From assembly GCA_964354995.1 (NCBI GenBank), contig CAYHBQ010000006.1:1-30897 (forward strand): DNA of 30,897 nt, in the 5' to 3' direction. Below are positions 1-6,986 of the stretch, in pieces. The first letter of the stretch is position 1, and every line of letters starts with the position of its first letter. Under the pieces are notes generated by a model, which was not told the DNA's origin, did no database searches, and saw only the letters and a program-made list of their open reading frames with translations. Made by a program: the position numbers and the translations under genes. Origin of the DNA: JBBSZK01 sp964354995. Lineage in GTDB: Archaea; Nanobdellota; Nanobdellia; Pacearchaeales; GW2011-AR1.

Positions 1-126
1 AAGGCGCATGTAATACAATATCGCCACAATCGCAAACGAACTCACCAGCGAAAACGCAATCGTTTTAATTAACTCTCCCTCTACACGCGTTCCCCCCAGT
101 TCACTAAAGAACTCACGAACGCTCAT
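1..126 (-). CDS. Partial membrane protein, N-terminal 42 residues (runs off left edge)
   Basis: Reading leftward from the ATG at 126-124, the frame is open to the edge of the window. It gives a charged N-terminus (MSVREFFSELGG...) and then a hydrophobic stretch (residues about 21-40) that looks like a membrane segment. The start lies inside the 3' end of the dsbB-like gene, overlapping it by 14 bases, so the two are probably co-transcribed from the dsbB promoter and translationally coupled. I cannot name a family from 42 residues. A redox role is only suggested by the neighbour. Confidence 0.6.
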   Translation of the reverse strand, partial: MSVREFFSELGGTRVEGELIKTIAFSLVSSFAIVAILYYMRL

Positions 127-661
127 GAACTGCAAGCCTCCCCGCGATAAGAACGAGCGCAAACGCCGTCAACGCCATCATGGGAATCGTGATATACCCC
201 AATTGAACCGCGAACGTTTCCGTACACGACGCAGAATATCCCAAGGCTGAACAAGGCAAGGTCACAAGAGGGTTAGGGCTCGTTTGGATATAATAATGGA
301 ACAGTGCAATCGCGCCACCCACGAGAGAAAGAAAGGCGCTATACGGCCAAATACGCGTCGGCTCACCTCTCCATAACGCCAGACCAAAAAGAAACGGTTG
401 CGGATACATAAAGATGCGTTGATACCAGCAGAGTTTGCACGGCTCATACCCCAATACGTCTGAATAATACAAACTACCCAGTGTAGCAACAAGCGACACT
501 ACAAACCCGAGCCAAAGCGCGTGTTTTCCAAACCGATGCCATCCACGCCACACCCGTGCTTTAAGAGAACCTACCACCAACAACCTATCCGCAATCCAAA
601 GCGCAATAATGATATCCCCCACTAACGTCAACCAGAGTAAGAGCGTGCTAATAACAGCCAT
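113..661 (-). CDS. dsbB: DsbB/BdbC-family disulfide bond formation protein
   Basis: This 182-residue polytopic membrane protein would reoxidise a DsbA-like thioredoxin and pass electrons to quinone. The first Cys pair is C75-K-L-C78 followed by WYQR, the classic DsbB/BdbC signature. The second pair is C137 and C146 in the next outward loop. There are about five hydrophobic segments, one more than the usual four because of an additional N-terminal helix (residues about 4-25). A TATA element (TTTAA, 684-688) is centred about 25 bp upstream of the ATG, so the mRNA is probably leaderless. A DsbA-like partner lies about 2.8 kb away at 3474-4196. Family assignment is firm; the electron acceptor is not visible. 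Confidence 0.88.
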   Translation of the reverse strand: MAVISTLLLWLTLVGDIIIALWIADRLLVVGSLKARVWRGWHRFGKHALWLGFVVSLVATLGSLYYSDVLGYEPCKLCWYQRIFMYPQPFLFGLALWRGEPTRIWPYSAFLSLVGGAIALFHYYIQTSPNPLVTLPCSALGYSASCTETFAVQLGYITIPMMALTAFALVLIAGRLAVHERS

Positions 662-719
662 CTACGATAAACTGAAAACTGCTATTTAAGCATGTGGGTG
701 AAACCAGTTACACCTACAG

Positions 720-729
720 TCTTAAAAAC
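720..729 (+). promoter_or_regulatory. TATA element for the 750-2392 operon
   Basis: CTTAAAAA is centred about 25 bp before the ATG at 750. This matches the spacing seen repeatedly in this window for leaderless transcripts. It diverges from the dsbB promoter at 681-690. Confidence 0.5.
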
Positions 730-749
730 AGAGAATCCCTTGCAAGCGC

Positions 750-1187
750 ATGGTCCTATGCTGGATAGCCCTGCCGGTTTTTGTCCTACTCGGACTGTTT
801 AGTGTGAAATATCGAAGACTGACCAAAGAATCACTTGACTGTATCTGGCGCATGACCACCTTTCGACCTTGCAAAAGTTCACTCGATGAACGCCTTCGAA
901 GCGATATAACGGGCACGCTCATGAAACGCACACCTCGGCTCGCGCGATTCTTTTATCACAATTACAAGATAGTAAGCATACTTTTTCTTATCTTGATGAT
1001 AGCAAGCACCTACTTCACCGGTATCGGTATCTACAACTATATGCAATACGGCAACTGTAATGGAGCAGACTCAACCGCCTTTTGTGTTATCAACGCAGCG
1101 CTCGGCCAACAAACACAAACGCACATAACTTCAAATCAAAGTACGCTCGACTGTTTCAATCAGACCACGCCGTTTGAACGCCCATGA
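750..1187 (+). CDS. Small membrane protein with outward cysteines
   Basis: This 145-residue protein has an N-terminal hydrophobic stretch (about 4-18), a basic cytoplasmic segment with C31 and C41, a second membrane helix (about 72-93) and a C-terminal part holding C103, C112 and C135. If the N-terminus is outside or forms a reentrant anchor, the last three Cys would face outward next to a GNCNG motif. No named family is recognised, though I recall similar proteins beside thioredoxin genes in DPANN archaea (unverified). Its stop overlaps the next start by four bases (ATGA at 1184-1187), so it is coupled to the cysteine desulfurase. The position opposite dsbB and the paired Cys suggest a role in envelope thiol chemistry; this is inference. 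Confidence 0.7.
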   Translation: MVLCWIALPVFVLLGLFSVKYRRLTKESLDCIWRMTTFRPCKSSLDERLRSDITGTLMKRTPRLARFFYHNYKIVSILFLILMIASTYFTGIGIYNYMQYGNCNGADSTAFCVINAALGQQTQTHITSNQSTLDCFNQTTPFERP

Positions 1188-2392
1188 TATTCGGATACTC
1201 TCCAGAAAAAATACGAAAAGACTTCCCTGCACTAGACAAAGGTATGATATACCTCGATAATGCGTGCATGTCGCTTAAACCTCTACACGTTCTAGACAAA
1301 ATGAATGAATATTATCGTGAATATCCTTCATGTGGAGGTCGAAGCTCGCACGCTTGGGCTATGAAAGTAGAAGAACAGGTCGCAGAAGCACGTGTGAAAG
1401 TACAAAAATTCTTAAATGCCCGTTCAGCGAACGAGATTATATTTACACGCAATGCGACCGAATCGATTAATCTTGTTGCACGCGGACTTCTTCTGAAAGA
1501 AGGCGATGAAGTTATCATTTCAAACAAAGAACATAACTCAAATCTCATCCCATGGTTACGACTTGCGAAAGAAAAGGGCATCGTACTAGTAGTTGTTCCT
1601 AGTAATCTTGACAATACCTTTTCATGTGAGCAGTTGAAACGACTGATTACGAAACGAACAAAGCTCGTGTCCGTAGTGCATGTATCCAATCTTGATGGGG
1701 TCGTTAACCCTGTAAAAGAAATAACTTCCATCGCCCACAAGGCCGGCGTACAAGTGCTCATTGATGCCGCGCAAAGCGCACCGCATATGCCACTCGATGT
1801 AAAAAAGATAGGATGCGACTTCCTTGCACTTTCAGGACATAAAATGCTCGGTCCGACTGGAACCGGTGTATTGTACGGAACGCAAGACGCATTGGCACGT
1901 CTAACCCCGCTCATATCGGGAGGAGGAACCGTCACCTCCTCAACGTACACGTCCTTTGTTGAAGAAAAAGCTCCTGAACGATTTGAAGCAGGATTGCAAG
2001 ATTATGCCGGAATAATCGGGCTCGGAGCCGCATGCGACTATCTCAAAAAGATCGGCCGTGCAACGATTGAAAAACACGAACAAAAACTTAATCGACGCGT
2101 TACTGAACAACTCGAAAAAGAACCCTGCATCGAGCTCATCGGCCCCAAAGACTATCGAAAACGCTCAGGGATAATCTCATTTACCATACAAGGACTTGAC
2201 CCTCTGAATGTCGCGCGCCTTCTTTCATCGCAAAACATTGCCGTGCGCGGAGGCATGCACTGCGTGCACAGCTGGTTCAATGAAAAAAGGATGAAGGGAA
2301 GCGTTCGCGCATCATTCTACTTGTATAACACCGAAGCAGAAGCCGATATCTTTGTTAAAGCGGTAAAGGAACTCGCACAACTACGAGCATAA
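1184..2392 (+). CDS. sufS: Cysteine desulfurase / class V aminotransferase (SufS/Csd type)
   Basis: This 402-residue PLP enzyme would take sulfur from cysteine for Fe-S clusters or tRNA thiolation. The full fold is present: the N-terminal IYLDNA motif, H117 in NKEHNSN (PLP stacking), DAAQ at 194-197, the PLP-binding Lys K220 in SGHKMLGPTG, and the persulfide Cys C360 in RGGMHC. The RGGMHC segment fits group II (SufS/CsdA). It starts inside the end of the preceding membrane protein gene (ATGA overlap). Its stop codon abuts, tail to tail, the stop of the convergent regulator gene with no base between. No scaffold or SufBC gene is visible here, so the sulfur acceptor is unknown. Confidence 0.9.
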   Translation: MIFGYSPEKIRKDFPALDKGMIYLDNACMSLKPLHVLDKMNEYYREYPSCGGRSSHAWAMKVEEQVAEARVKVQKFLNARSANEIIFTRNATESINLVARGLLLKEGDEVIISNKEHNSNLIPWLRLAKEKGIVLVVVPSNLDNTFSCEQLKRLITKRTKLVSVVHVSNLDGVVNPVKEITSIAHKAGVQVLIDAAQSAPHMPLDVKKIGCDFLALSGHKMLGPTGTGVLYGTQDALARLTPLISGGGTVTSSTYTSFVEEKAPERFEAGLQDYAGIIGLGAACDYLKKIGRATIEKHEQKLNRRVTEQLEKEPCIELIGPKDYRKRSGIISFTIQGLDPLNVARLLSSQNIAVRGGMHCVHSWFNEKRMKGSVRASFYLYNTEAEADIFVKAVKELAQLRA

Positions 2393-2875
2393 TTACTTCA
2401 ACACAACCAAATTGTGCATACCTCGACGTTTGCGCTCAATAATGCCCTGTGATTCGAGCTTGTCAAGAATACGAGTTATTTTCACTTTAGCAAACCCAGT
2501 TTTTTCTCCAAGATCTGCTTGGAACAATGCACGCTCCTTCTGAATAAAGGTCAACACGGCACGCTCCTCCGCGTTCAACGAACGTACGTCAATAGATGGA
2601 CGTTTTTGCTTTCCAACCACTCGTCGCACCACAATTTTCTCGGACGGTTTAGAAAACAACAGTACAATACCAACGGCAAAAAGGATAGCAACAATTGCAA
2701 GAGACAAATACGTCTGTTCCTGAATTGTATCAAATGCGGGGCACACGCCCGTGGAATGCTCAACAGGACATCCCTGTTCAACAATGGTTAACATGGCTTG
2801 ATTAAACAACAAAATAATACCTACAATAACGACTGAAATGCCGATAATCAACCACCCGACGGTGCGATTCTCCAT
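2393..2875 (-). CDS. Membrane-anchored winged-helix (MarR/ArsR-like) transcription regulator
   Basis: This 160-residue protein has two membrane helices (about 8-26 and 56-75) around an outward loop with C36 and C45. A basic linker (80-97) leads to a C-terminal winged helix (about 98-160): LNAEERAVLTFIQ, the recognition helix around KVKITRILDKLESQG, and the wing IIERKRRGMHNLVVLK. This is a one-component membrane regulator of a kind common in archaea. It is transcribed away from the CAAC membrane protein/dsbA operon, with only 36 bp between the start codons and interleaved TATA boxes. The outward Cys pair next to thiol-redox genes suggests redox sensing (inference). The leaderless start is supported by TTTTAA centred about 23 bp upstream. 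Confidence 0.82.
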   Translation of the reverse strand: MENRTVGWLIIGISVVIVGIILLFNQAMLTIVEQGCPVEHSTGVCPAFDTIQEQTYLSLAIVAILFAVGIVLLFSKPSEKIVVRRVVGKQKRPSIDVRSLNAEERAVLTFIQKERALFQADLGEKTGFAKVKITRILDKLESQGIIERKRRGMHNLVVLK

Positions 2876-2911
2876 ACGTTTAAATAAACTGTGCTTTTAA
2901 GTACCTTGCGT
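2876..2911. promoter_or_regulatory. Interleaved divergent promoters between regulator and thiol-redox operon
   Basis: Only 36 bp separate the ATG of the leftward regulator (2875) and the ATG of the rightward membrane protein (2912). TTTAAATAAA at 2879-2888 sits about 29 bp before the rightward start. CTTTTAAG at 2893-2900 sits about 23 bp before the leftward start. Each TATA box therefore lies downstream of the other gene's TATA box, and the two initiation complexes should exclude one another. Confidence 0.6.
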
Positions 2912-3493
2912 ATGTCCCTTTCATCAACCCTCGACGTCTGGCGTTTAGTATTTGCACGCCCTCGTTCAGGAATATTATTCGTACTAACTGCACTCATATT
3001 CTTCACCGTAAATGTAACTATTAAAAATTACAAAACGCTTGTCGCCATCACAAACGACCGAGGTATAGGTGCAGCGAGCTCATTCCTGTATACGCTTTCA
3101 AGAGGATTTCACCACACCGTGACACCATTATCGTATACTACCACGATTATAATTACGCTTCTTACCGCGTTTCTTGTTACATTGCTCGTATTCAAGGTAG
3201 GGGTCACCGCCACAAAAAAAGTGGGGCTTATGTCGGGGCTGGGAATCGCATTAGGAATCGTCGCTCCAGGGTGCGCCGCATGTGGAGTCGGGCTCCTTGC
3301 GCTTATAGGTGTCAGCGGCGCAGCTCTTTCCCTATTCCCGTTCAAGGGGCTCGAACTCTCTATTATTGCAATAGTTCTCCTCTCCATATCCATTTACAGT
3401 CTTACACAACGTTTAAGAAGTTGTAACGTATGCAAAATAAATTATAGAAAAAACGATGAAAGGAGGAAACACTATGGAAGAAACAAAAACTAA
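2912..3493 (+). CDS. Polytopic membrane protein with CAAC and CNVC motifs
   Basis: The 193-residue reading from ATG 2912 is preferred over the GTG at 2891, because the TATA box at 2879-2888 would put transcription start just before 2912. There are about four to five membrane helices. A conserved-looking APGC121AAC124G motif falls in the third or fourth helix, and C171NVC174 follows in the tail. The motif recalls membrane thiol carriers of the DsbD/VKOR/mercury-transport kind, but I cannot place it in a named family. The gene overlaps the DsbA-like gene by 20 bases, so the pair are an operon. A role in passing electrons to or from DsbA is inference from motif and neighbour. Confidence 0.75.
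   Translation: MSLSSTLDVWRLVFARPRSGILFVLTALIFFTVNVTIKNYKTLVAITNDRGIGAASSFLYTLSRGFHHTVTPLSYTTTIIITLLTAFLVTLLVFKVGVTATKKVGLMSGLGIALGIVAPGCAACGVGLLALIGVSGAALSLFPFKGLELSIIAIVLLSISIYSLTQRLRSCNVCKINYRKNDERRKHYGRNKN
3459..3466 (+). promoter_or_regulatory. Strong Shine-Dalgarno for the DsbA-like gene
   Basis: AAAGGAGG lies seven bases before ATG 3474. It decides the start against the in-frame ATG at 3456, which lies upstream of it. This shows that internal operon genes here use Shine-Dalgarno initiation, while first genes look leaderless. Confidence 0.75.
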
Positions 3494-4196
3494 CTCCTGG
3501 AAATACGCATTTGTTGCGCTTATAGGAGTGCTCGTCATCGCAGGCGCGATTCTCTGGTTCAACCAAGGTTCCGTCACCGGTAACGTCGTGAAAGACACGA
3601 CAAACACCGTCTCTGTTAAAACATTGATGGACGATGATGCTGTGCTGGGACAAGCAAACGCGCAAGTAACGATTGTGCAATTCACCGACTGGCAATGTCC
3701 GTTCTGTCGAAAGTTCGAAACAGATACGTTTAATCAAATAAAGCAGAACTACATCGATACCGGAAAAGTGAAATTTGTCACTCGAGACTTCCCGCTAGAA
3801 AGCATTCATCCGGGCGCACTTCCTGCAGCCCTTGCCGCAGAATGCGTTAAAGCAGAAGGGGGCTCATCAGCCTATTACGCCTTCAAGCAGAAAGTAACCG
3901 AAGAGCAAAACATTCGTGACGGAGGTACCGCGACAAGCCCTGTAACTAAAACAGTTACCTTTACGAACGACGACCTCGTCTCGTGGGCGCAGTCAGTCGG
4001 ATACAACATCGCAGACTGCCTTGAGAGCCAAACATACGCATCAGAAGTACGTAAGGACCTGAGTGATGGTCAAGCCGCAGGTGTTCGAGGAACGCCCGCA
4101 TTCTTGATTATCGATAAGAAAGGAACCTCAACGTTACTCTCGGGAGCACAGCCGTTTAGTGCATTCAAAACTGCACTCGACAAGGCACTCGCCTAA
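3474..4196 (+). CDS. dsbA: Membrane-anchored DsbA-family thioredoxin-like oxidoreductase
   Basis: This 240-residue protein has a single N-terminal membrane anchor (about 11-29), a short linker containing TGNVV, and a DsbA/DsbG-type thioredoxin domain (about 47-240). The active site is C75-P-F-C78 in TDWQCPFCRK. The cis-proline loop is GVRGTP208AF. Further Cys at 124 and 182 fall in the inserted helical domain. It should act outside the membrane, forming or isomerising disulfides with the DsbB-like protein at 113-661. The start at 3474 is set by the Shine-Dalgarno at 3459-3466. It overlaps the CAAC membrane protein gene, so the two are probably made together. Family assignment is firm; oxidase versus isomerase is open. 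Confidence 0.9.
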   Translation: MEETKTNSWKYAFVALIGVLVIAGAILWFNQGSVTGNVVKDTTNTVSVKTLMDDDAVLGQANAQVTIVQFTDWQCPFCRKFETDTFNQIKQNYIDTGKVKFVTRDFPLESIHPGALPAALAAECVKAEGGSSAYYAFKQKVTEEQNIRDGGTATSPVTKTVTFTNDDLVSWAQSVGYNIADCLESQTYASEVRKDLSDGQAAGVRGTPAFLIIDKKGTSTLLSGAQPFSAFKTALDKALA

Positions 4197-4248
4197 CCAA
4201 ACATTTTTATTTTATTATCTCTTTTAATCATTCAAGAGGAAAAAGAAC

Positions 4249-4722
4249 ATGCATACCTGCACGCTATGTGAGAAACAATTTCAATCAGCGGAGGCGCTGG
4301 GACAACATCGCAAGGTAGCCCACGGACAAACGCCCGACATCCTGACAAAAAGGTCTTCAAAACGATATCTCGCATGGATAGGCATTATCGTACTTGTCAC
4401 CGTTCTCGGATATGGGGCGTCAACCTTTTATGCGCCTAATTCGGAATCAGACGTTATCCTAGCAAAATGCATTGCGGATTCAGGTGCAAAATTCTATGGT
4501 GCGTTTTGGTGTTCACACTGCCAAGACCAAAAAGAAATGTTTGGTTCAGCAGCGAAATACTTGCCCTACATCGAGTGCTCTAATGCGGATAGATCACAAA
4601 AGCAAATCTGTGCCTCGGCAGGCATTGACGCCTATCCCACGTGGGTATTCGCAGACGGCACGCGCGGCAACGTCGTCACCAAGCTTGAACTCAGCCGTAG
4701 AACCGGCTGTCCCTTGCCTTAG
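4249..4722 (+). CDS. C2H2 zinc finger - TM - thioredoxin fusion protein
   Basis: This 157-residue protein has three parts. Residues 4-25 form a canonical C2H2 finger (C4-x2-C7-x12-H20-x4-H25, with F11 and L17 in the usual core positions). Residues about 39-59 are a membrane helix. Residues about 68-157 are a small thioredoxin-like domain with C88-S-H-C91, a cis-proline loop AYP130TW, and extra Cys C74, C110, C121 and C154. The thioredoxin part resembles the domain attached to VKOR proteins. The basic KRSSKR before the helix puts the finger in the cytoplasm and the thioredoxin outside (positive-inside rule). A TATA-like TTTTAAT (4222-4228) is about 24 bp upstream, and a weak AAGAGGA precedes the ATG. 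The role of the finger is unknown. Confidence 0.82.
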   Translation: MHTCTLCEKQFQSAEALGQHRKVAHGQTPDILTKRSSKRYLAWIGIIVLVTVLGYGASTFYAPNSESDVILAKCIADSGAKFYGAFWCSHCQDQKEMFGSAAKYLPYIECSNADRSQKQICASAGIDAYPTWVFADGTRGNVVTKLELSRRTGCPLP

Positions 4723-4752
4723 TTTTATATAGATGAACAATTTACCACGACT

Positions 4753-5004
4753 ATGGTTTGGCAAGACATAGTTATTGCATTTGCCAATATTCTTTTTGGG
4801 TACTCTCTTGCATTTCAGGTTTGGAAAGGTTTCAAAGATAAAAGGGGTTATTTGACGTTACAGACTTCTTTTTTGACAACAATTGGACTTTATGCGTTGG
4901 CTTTTTCATTTCTGACTTTGAACTTGATTGTTTCTACCATCGTAGCTACATTGAATGGCACATTATGGTTGATATTATTTATACAAGGGTTATTGTACAA
5001 ATGA
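4753..5004 (+). CDS. Small three-helix membrane protein, SemiSWEET/PQ-loop-like
   Basis: This 83-residue protein has three hydrophobic segments (about 5-22, 40-58, 60-80), with the charged WKGFKDKRG loop after the first. Size and layout fit SemiSWEET/PQ-loop half-transporters, but the PQ motif itself is absent (FQVWKG in its place), so this is tentative. TTTATATA at 4724-4731 is centred 25.5 bp before the ATG, so the mRNA is likely leaderless. Codons are T-rich (TTT, TTG, ATT, ACT), unlike the C-ending codons of the neighbours, which may mark recent acquisition. It overlaps the following CobO-like gene by four bases (ATGA). Confidence 0.68.
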   Translation: MVWQDIVIAFANILFGYSLAFQVWKGFKDKRGYLTLQTSFLTTIGLYALAFSFLTLNLIVSTIVATLNGTLWLILFIQGLLYK

Positions 5005-5552
5005 AAGAACTAAAAAAAGCAGGCCTCGGTTTTGTGCAAATATTTTGGGGAAACGGTAGAGGAAAAACAACCAGCGCGTTAGGCACGGCCTTACGCGCCT
5101 GTGGAAACGGCTATCGTGTTCACCTCGTACAGTTCATGAAAAACGGAGCAGACTCGCTTGATGAACAAATACCCGGAGAAATTAAAGCGCTCGAACAATT
5201 TTCCACGTTCAGTTACAAACGATTCGGCACGGGAGGATGGGTGATAAAACAACCCACGCCTGCCCAAATAAAAGCCTGTCAAGAAGCACTGCACTATCTT
5301 TCCAGCTCACTCAGCGAGTATGATATTGTCATCGCAGATGAGATATTATATGCCGTGCAATTAGGATTGCTTACCGAGGAAGATATCATCTCGCTTATCA
5401 AAGAAAAACCTGCCACCACCGAACTCATTCTTACCGGATCTCACAAACCCTATCCGCGCATTTTTGAGCATGCACACCTTGTCACCGAAATCAAAAAGGA
5501 AAAACACCCCTACGACCAAGGCTTTTTGGCTCGGAAGGGTATTGAGTACTAA
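5001..5552 (+). CDS. cobO: CobO/BtuR-type corrinoid adenosyltransferase-like ATPase
   Basis: This 183-residue P-loop protein of the CobA/CobO/BtuR family adenosylates cob(I)alamin in characterised members. Visible motifs are the P-loop G17NGRGKTT24, the VQFMKNG segment, and the YDIVIADEI Walker B-like strand followed by LTGSHKPYP near the C-terminus. The start is set at 5001 because it overlaps the preceding stop (ATGA); an upstream in-frame start would lie inside the previous gene. No other corrinoid gene is in the window, so it may serve cofactor salvage or act on another substrate. The family is clear; the substrate is an assumption. Confidence 0.85.
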   Translation: MKELKKAGLGFVQIFWGNGRGKTTSALGTALRACGNGYRVHLVQFMKNGADSLDEQIPGEIKALEQFSTFSYKRFGTGGWVIKQPTPAQIKACQEALHYLSSSLSEYDIVIADEILYAVQLGLLTEEDIISLIKEKPATTELILTGSHKPYPRIFEHAHLVTEIKKEKHPYDQGFLARKGIEY

Positions 5553-5599
5553 ACTGTTACCACCCAAAAGTTTATATAAGCCTTCTTAGAACCTATCAG

Positions 5600-6772
5600 A
5601 TGCACCAAAAAACATTCTGGGGCGCACTAATAACGCTTAGTCTACTAGTAATTCTTTCATTTGCTTCTGCGCAAGGAACACAAGAAGCGTCCGTTACGAT
5701 TGACATCAGCTACGTCGCAAACTATAATCCGCTTAATATCACAAACGACTCGGCGCCTGACCTAACCGACGCAATATTCTTAGGAAATAACTCAGCACCA
5801 ATTGGAACCCGCCACATCACACTTCCTCTCACTAACGGGCGTATCCCCCTTGTTGATGCAAGCGGTTCAGAAGATGTCCCCGGCCTCTATATGGAACGCG
5901 GACAAGATGCGAACGGCCCGTTCATCAAATTCTCTCTGTATGGATACAACGACGTATCTACCTATGAAATCATGAAATTCACCGCCTCTTTAACAAACGC
6001 TAAAATTGTGGCCATAGTAAATGATACAAAAGCCCCCTACGAACTGCAGGGTGACGGTATCTGTGGCATCAACGAAGAAAACCCCGGAGCAAGCACAGGA
6101 AACGATGAAATAACCTCCAACGCACAAAATACAAGCGCCGAATTTTGCGCAACGCTTAATCTTCATATCGACCTTGCCCGTCTTTACTACGTATACGAAG
6201 ATAACACGGCTCCCGAGCTAACAAACATTATCGTTTCGCCCACACTTCCACTTTCACTCGATGAAGGAGAAAGCGAAGAATTCACGATAACGTTCACGAG
6301 TGATGAATATCCGCTCACAACCCACTTCACACTTATCAACAGTAAAGGAACACAAGTACATCAAACGTCAGACCGCACAATCACAAGTGCAAGCGACCTT
6401 CCCCTGCACTACGCGTTACCAAGCAACCTTGATGCGGATAGCTATACGTTATATATGCATGTGCAAGACAACCTCGGCAATCATAACATGATTTCATTAG
6501 GAACAATCACCATTTATGAAGATGACAGTAACTCAAACAATCGACGCTCGCGTACACTCGTAAGCGATGAAGAGCGAGAATCGTACGCATTCGAACAACA
6601 GAACGCGCCCAAGCGTCCAACACAAACCTATGACGATTCCGAATCAATTACGCTCGACGCCCCTTCAAAGTCTGTAAAAATTCCTACGATGACGACATGG
6701 TTGCTAGGGCTTCTGGTACTTAACATACTCATCTTTTTGATTGTATTGATTGTTGCATTTCTAAGACAATAA
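5600..6772 (+). CDS. Secreted, C-terminally anchored surface protein with Ig-like domain
   Basis: This 390-residue protein has an N-terminal signal peptide (about 1-24, ending SFASAQG), an ectodomain rich in N-x-S/T sequons, a Ca-binding-looking acidic segment around residues 150-170, and a bacterial Ig-like beta-domain at about 205-310 (opening DNTAPELTNIIVSP, closing SLGTITIYED). A low-complexity Ser/Asn/Arg/Glu stalk leads to one membrane helix at about 365-388 with a short RQ tail. TTTATATA at 5571-5578 is centred 25.5 bp before the ATG (leaderless). No enzyme motif is visible. A cell-surface structural or adhesion role is likely, and it probably depends on the general secretion route. 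Confidence 0.8.
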   Translation: MHQKTFWGALITLSLLVILSFASAQGTQEASVTIDISYVANYNPLNITNDSAPDLTDAIFLGNNSAPIGTRHITLPLTNGRIPLVDASGSEDVPGLYMERGQDANGPFIKFSLYGYNDVSTYEIMKFTASLTNAKIVAIVNDTKAPYELQGDGICGINEENPGASTGNDEITSNAQNTSAEFCATLNLHIDLARLYYVYEDNTAPELTNIIVSPTLPLSLDEGESEEFTITFTSDEYPLTTHFTLINSKGTQVHQTSDRTITSASDLPLHYALPSNLDADSYTLYMHVQDNLGNHNMISLGTITIYEDDSNSNNRRSRTLVSDEERESYAFEQQNAPKRPTQTYDDSESITLDAPSKSVKIPTMTTWLLGLLVLNILIFLIVLIVAFLRQ

Positions 6773-6791
6773 CTCAATTCTCGATGCAGAG

Positions 6792-6862
6792 TGGACCTAT
6801 CGAGAATCGGACTCGAATCTTACCCATGCCATGGGTACATCATACCATTAGACCATAGGCCC
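6792..6862 (-). tRNA. tRNA-Ala(GGC)
   Basis: The 71 nt cloverleaf has acceptor GGGCCTA/TAGGTCC with the G3-U70 wobble that defines alanine tRNA. The anticodon stem TACCC/GGGTA encloses loop ATGGCAT, so the anticodon is GGC. The T-stem TCGAG/CTCGA is perfect and the discriminator is A; CCA is not encoded. The T-loop is TCCGATT, with C at position 55 where U (pseudouridine) is nearly universal. A TTTAAA box at 6889-6894 lies about 30 bp upstream of the mature 5' end. No intron is present. Confidence 0.93.
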
Positions 6863-6888
6863 ATTAAAATCCTGAGAAAGAACGACTA

Positions 6889-6894
6889 TTTAAA
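6889..6894. promoter_or_regulatory. Symmetric TATA box shared by tRNA-Ala and a 23-residue ORF
   Basis: TTTAAA, in the context CTATTTAAACAATA, is the only TATA candidate in the 52 bp between the tRNA 5' end (6862, leftward) and the ATG at 6915 (rightward). It is centred about 30 bp from the former and 24 bp from the latter. Being palindromic, it could direct transcription both ways. Confidence 0.5.
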
Positions 6895-6914
6895 CAATAA
6901 GGACATACAATCAT

Positions 6915-6986
6915 ATGAGAAAATCACGCCGCATCGCACAAAAGCAACGCGCTAAAGCAATACGCAGAAAAAACAAAAAACGTTAG
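6915..6986 (+). CDS. 23-residue, very basic micro-protein
   Basis: The ORF MRKSRRIAQKQRAKAIRRKNKKR has 13 Arg or Lys in 23 residues and a TTTAAA box centred about 24 bp before its ATG, the same geometry as the leaderless genes nearby. Its size and charge recall the tiny ribosomal protein L41e, but the sequence does not clearly match it, so that is only a guess. Its end overlaps the end of the convergent 85-residue gene by four bases. It could also be a chance ORF; the well-placed TATA box and the amino-acid bias argue for a real gene. Confidence 0.45.
   Translation: MRKSRRIAQKQRAKAIRRKNKKR

Noticed and set aside
1312..1950. 212-residue ORF antisense to the cysteine desulfurase
   Set aside because: Shadow of a highly conserved PLP enzyme; no TATA box or protein-like motif.
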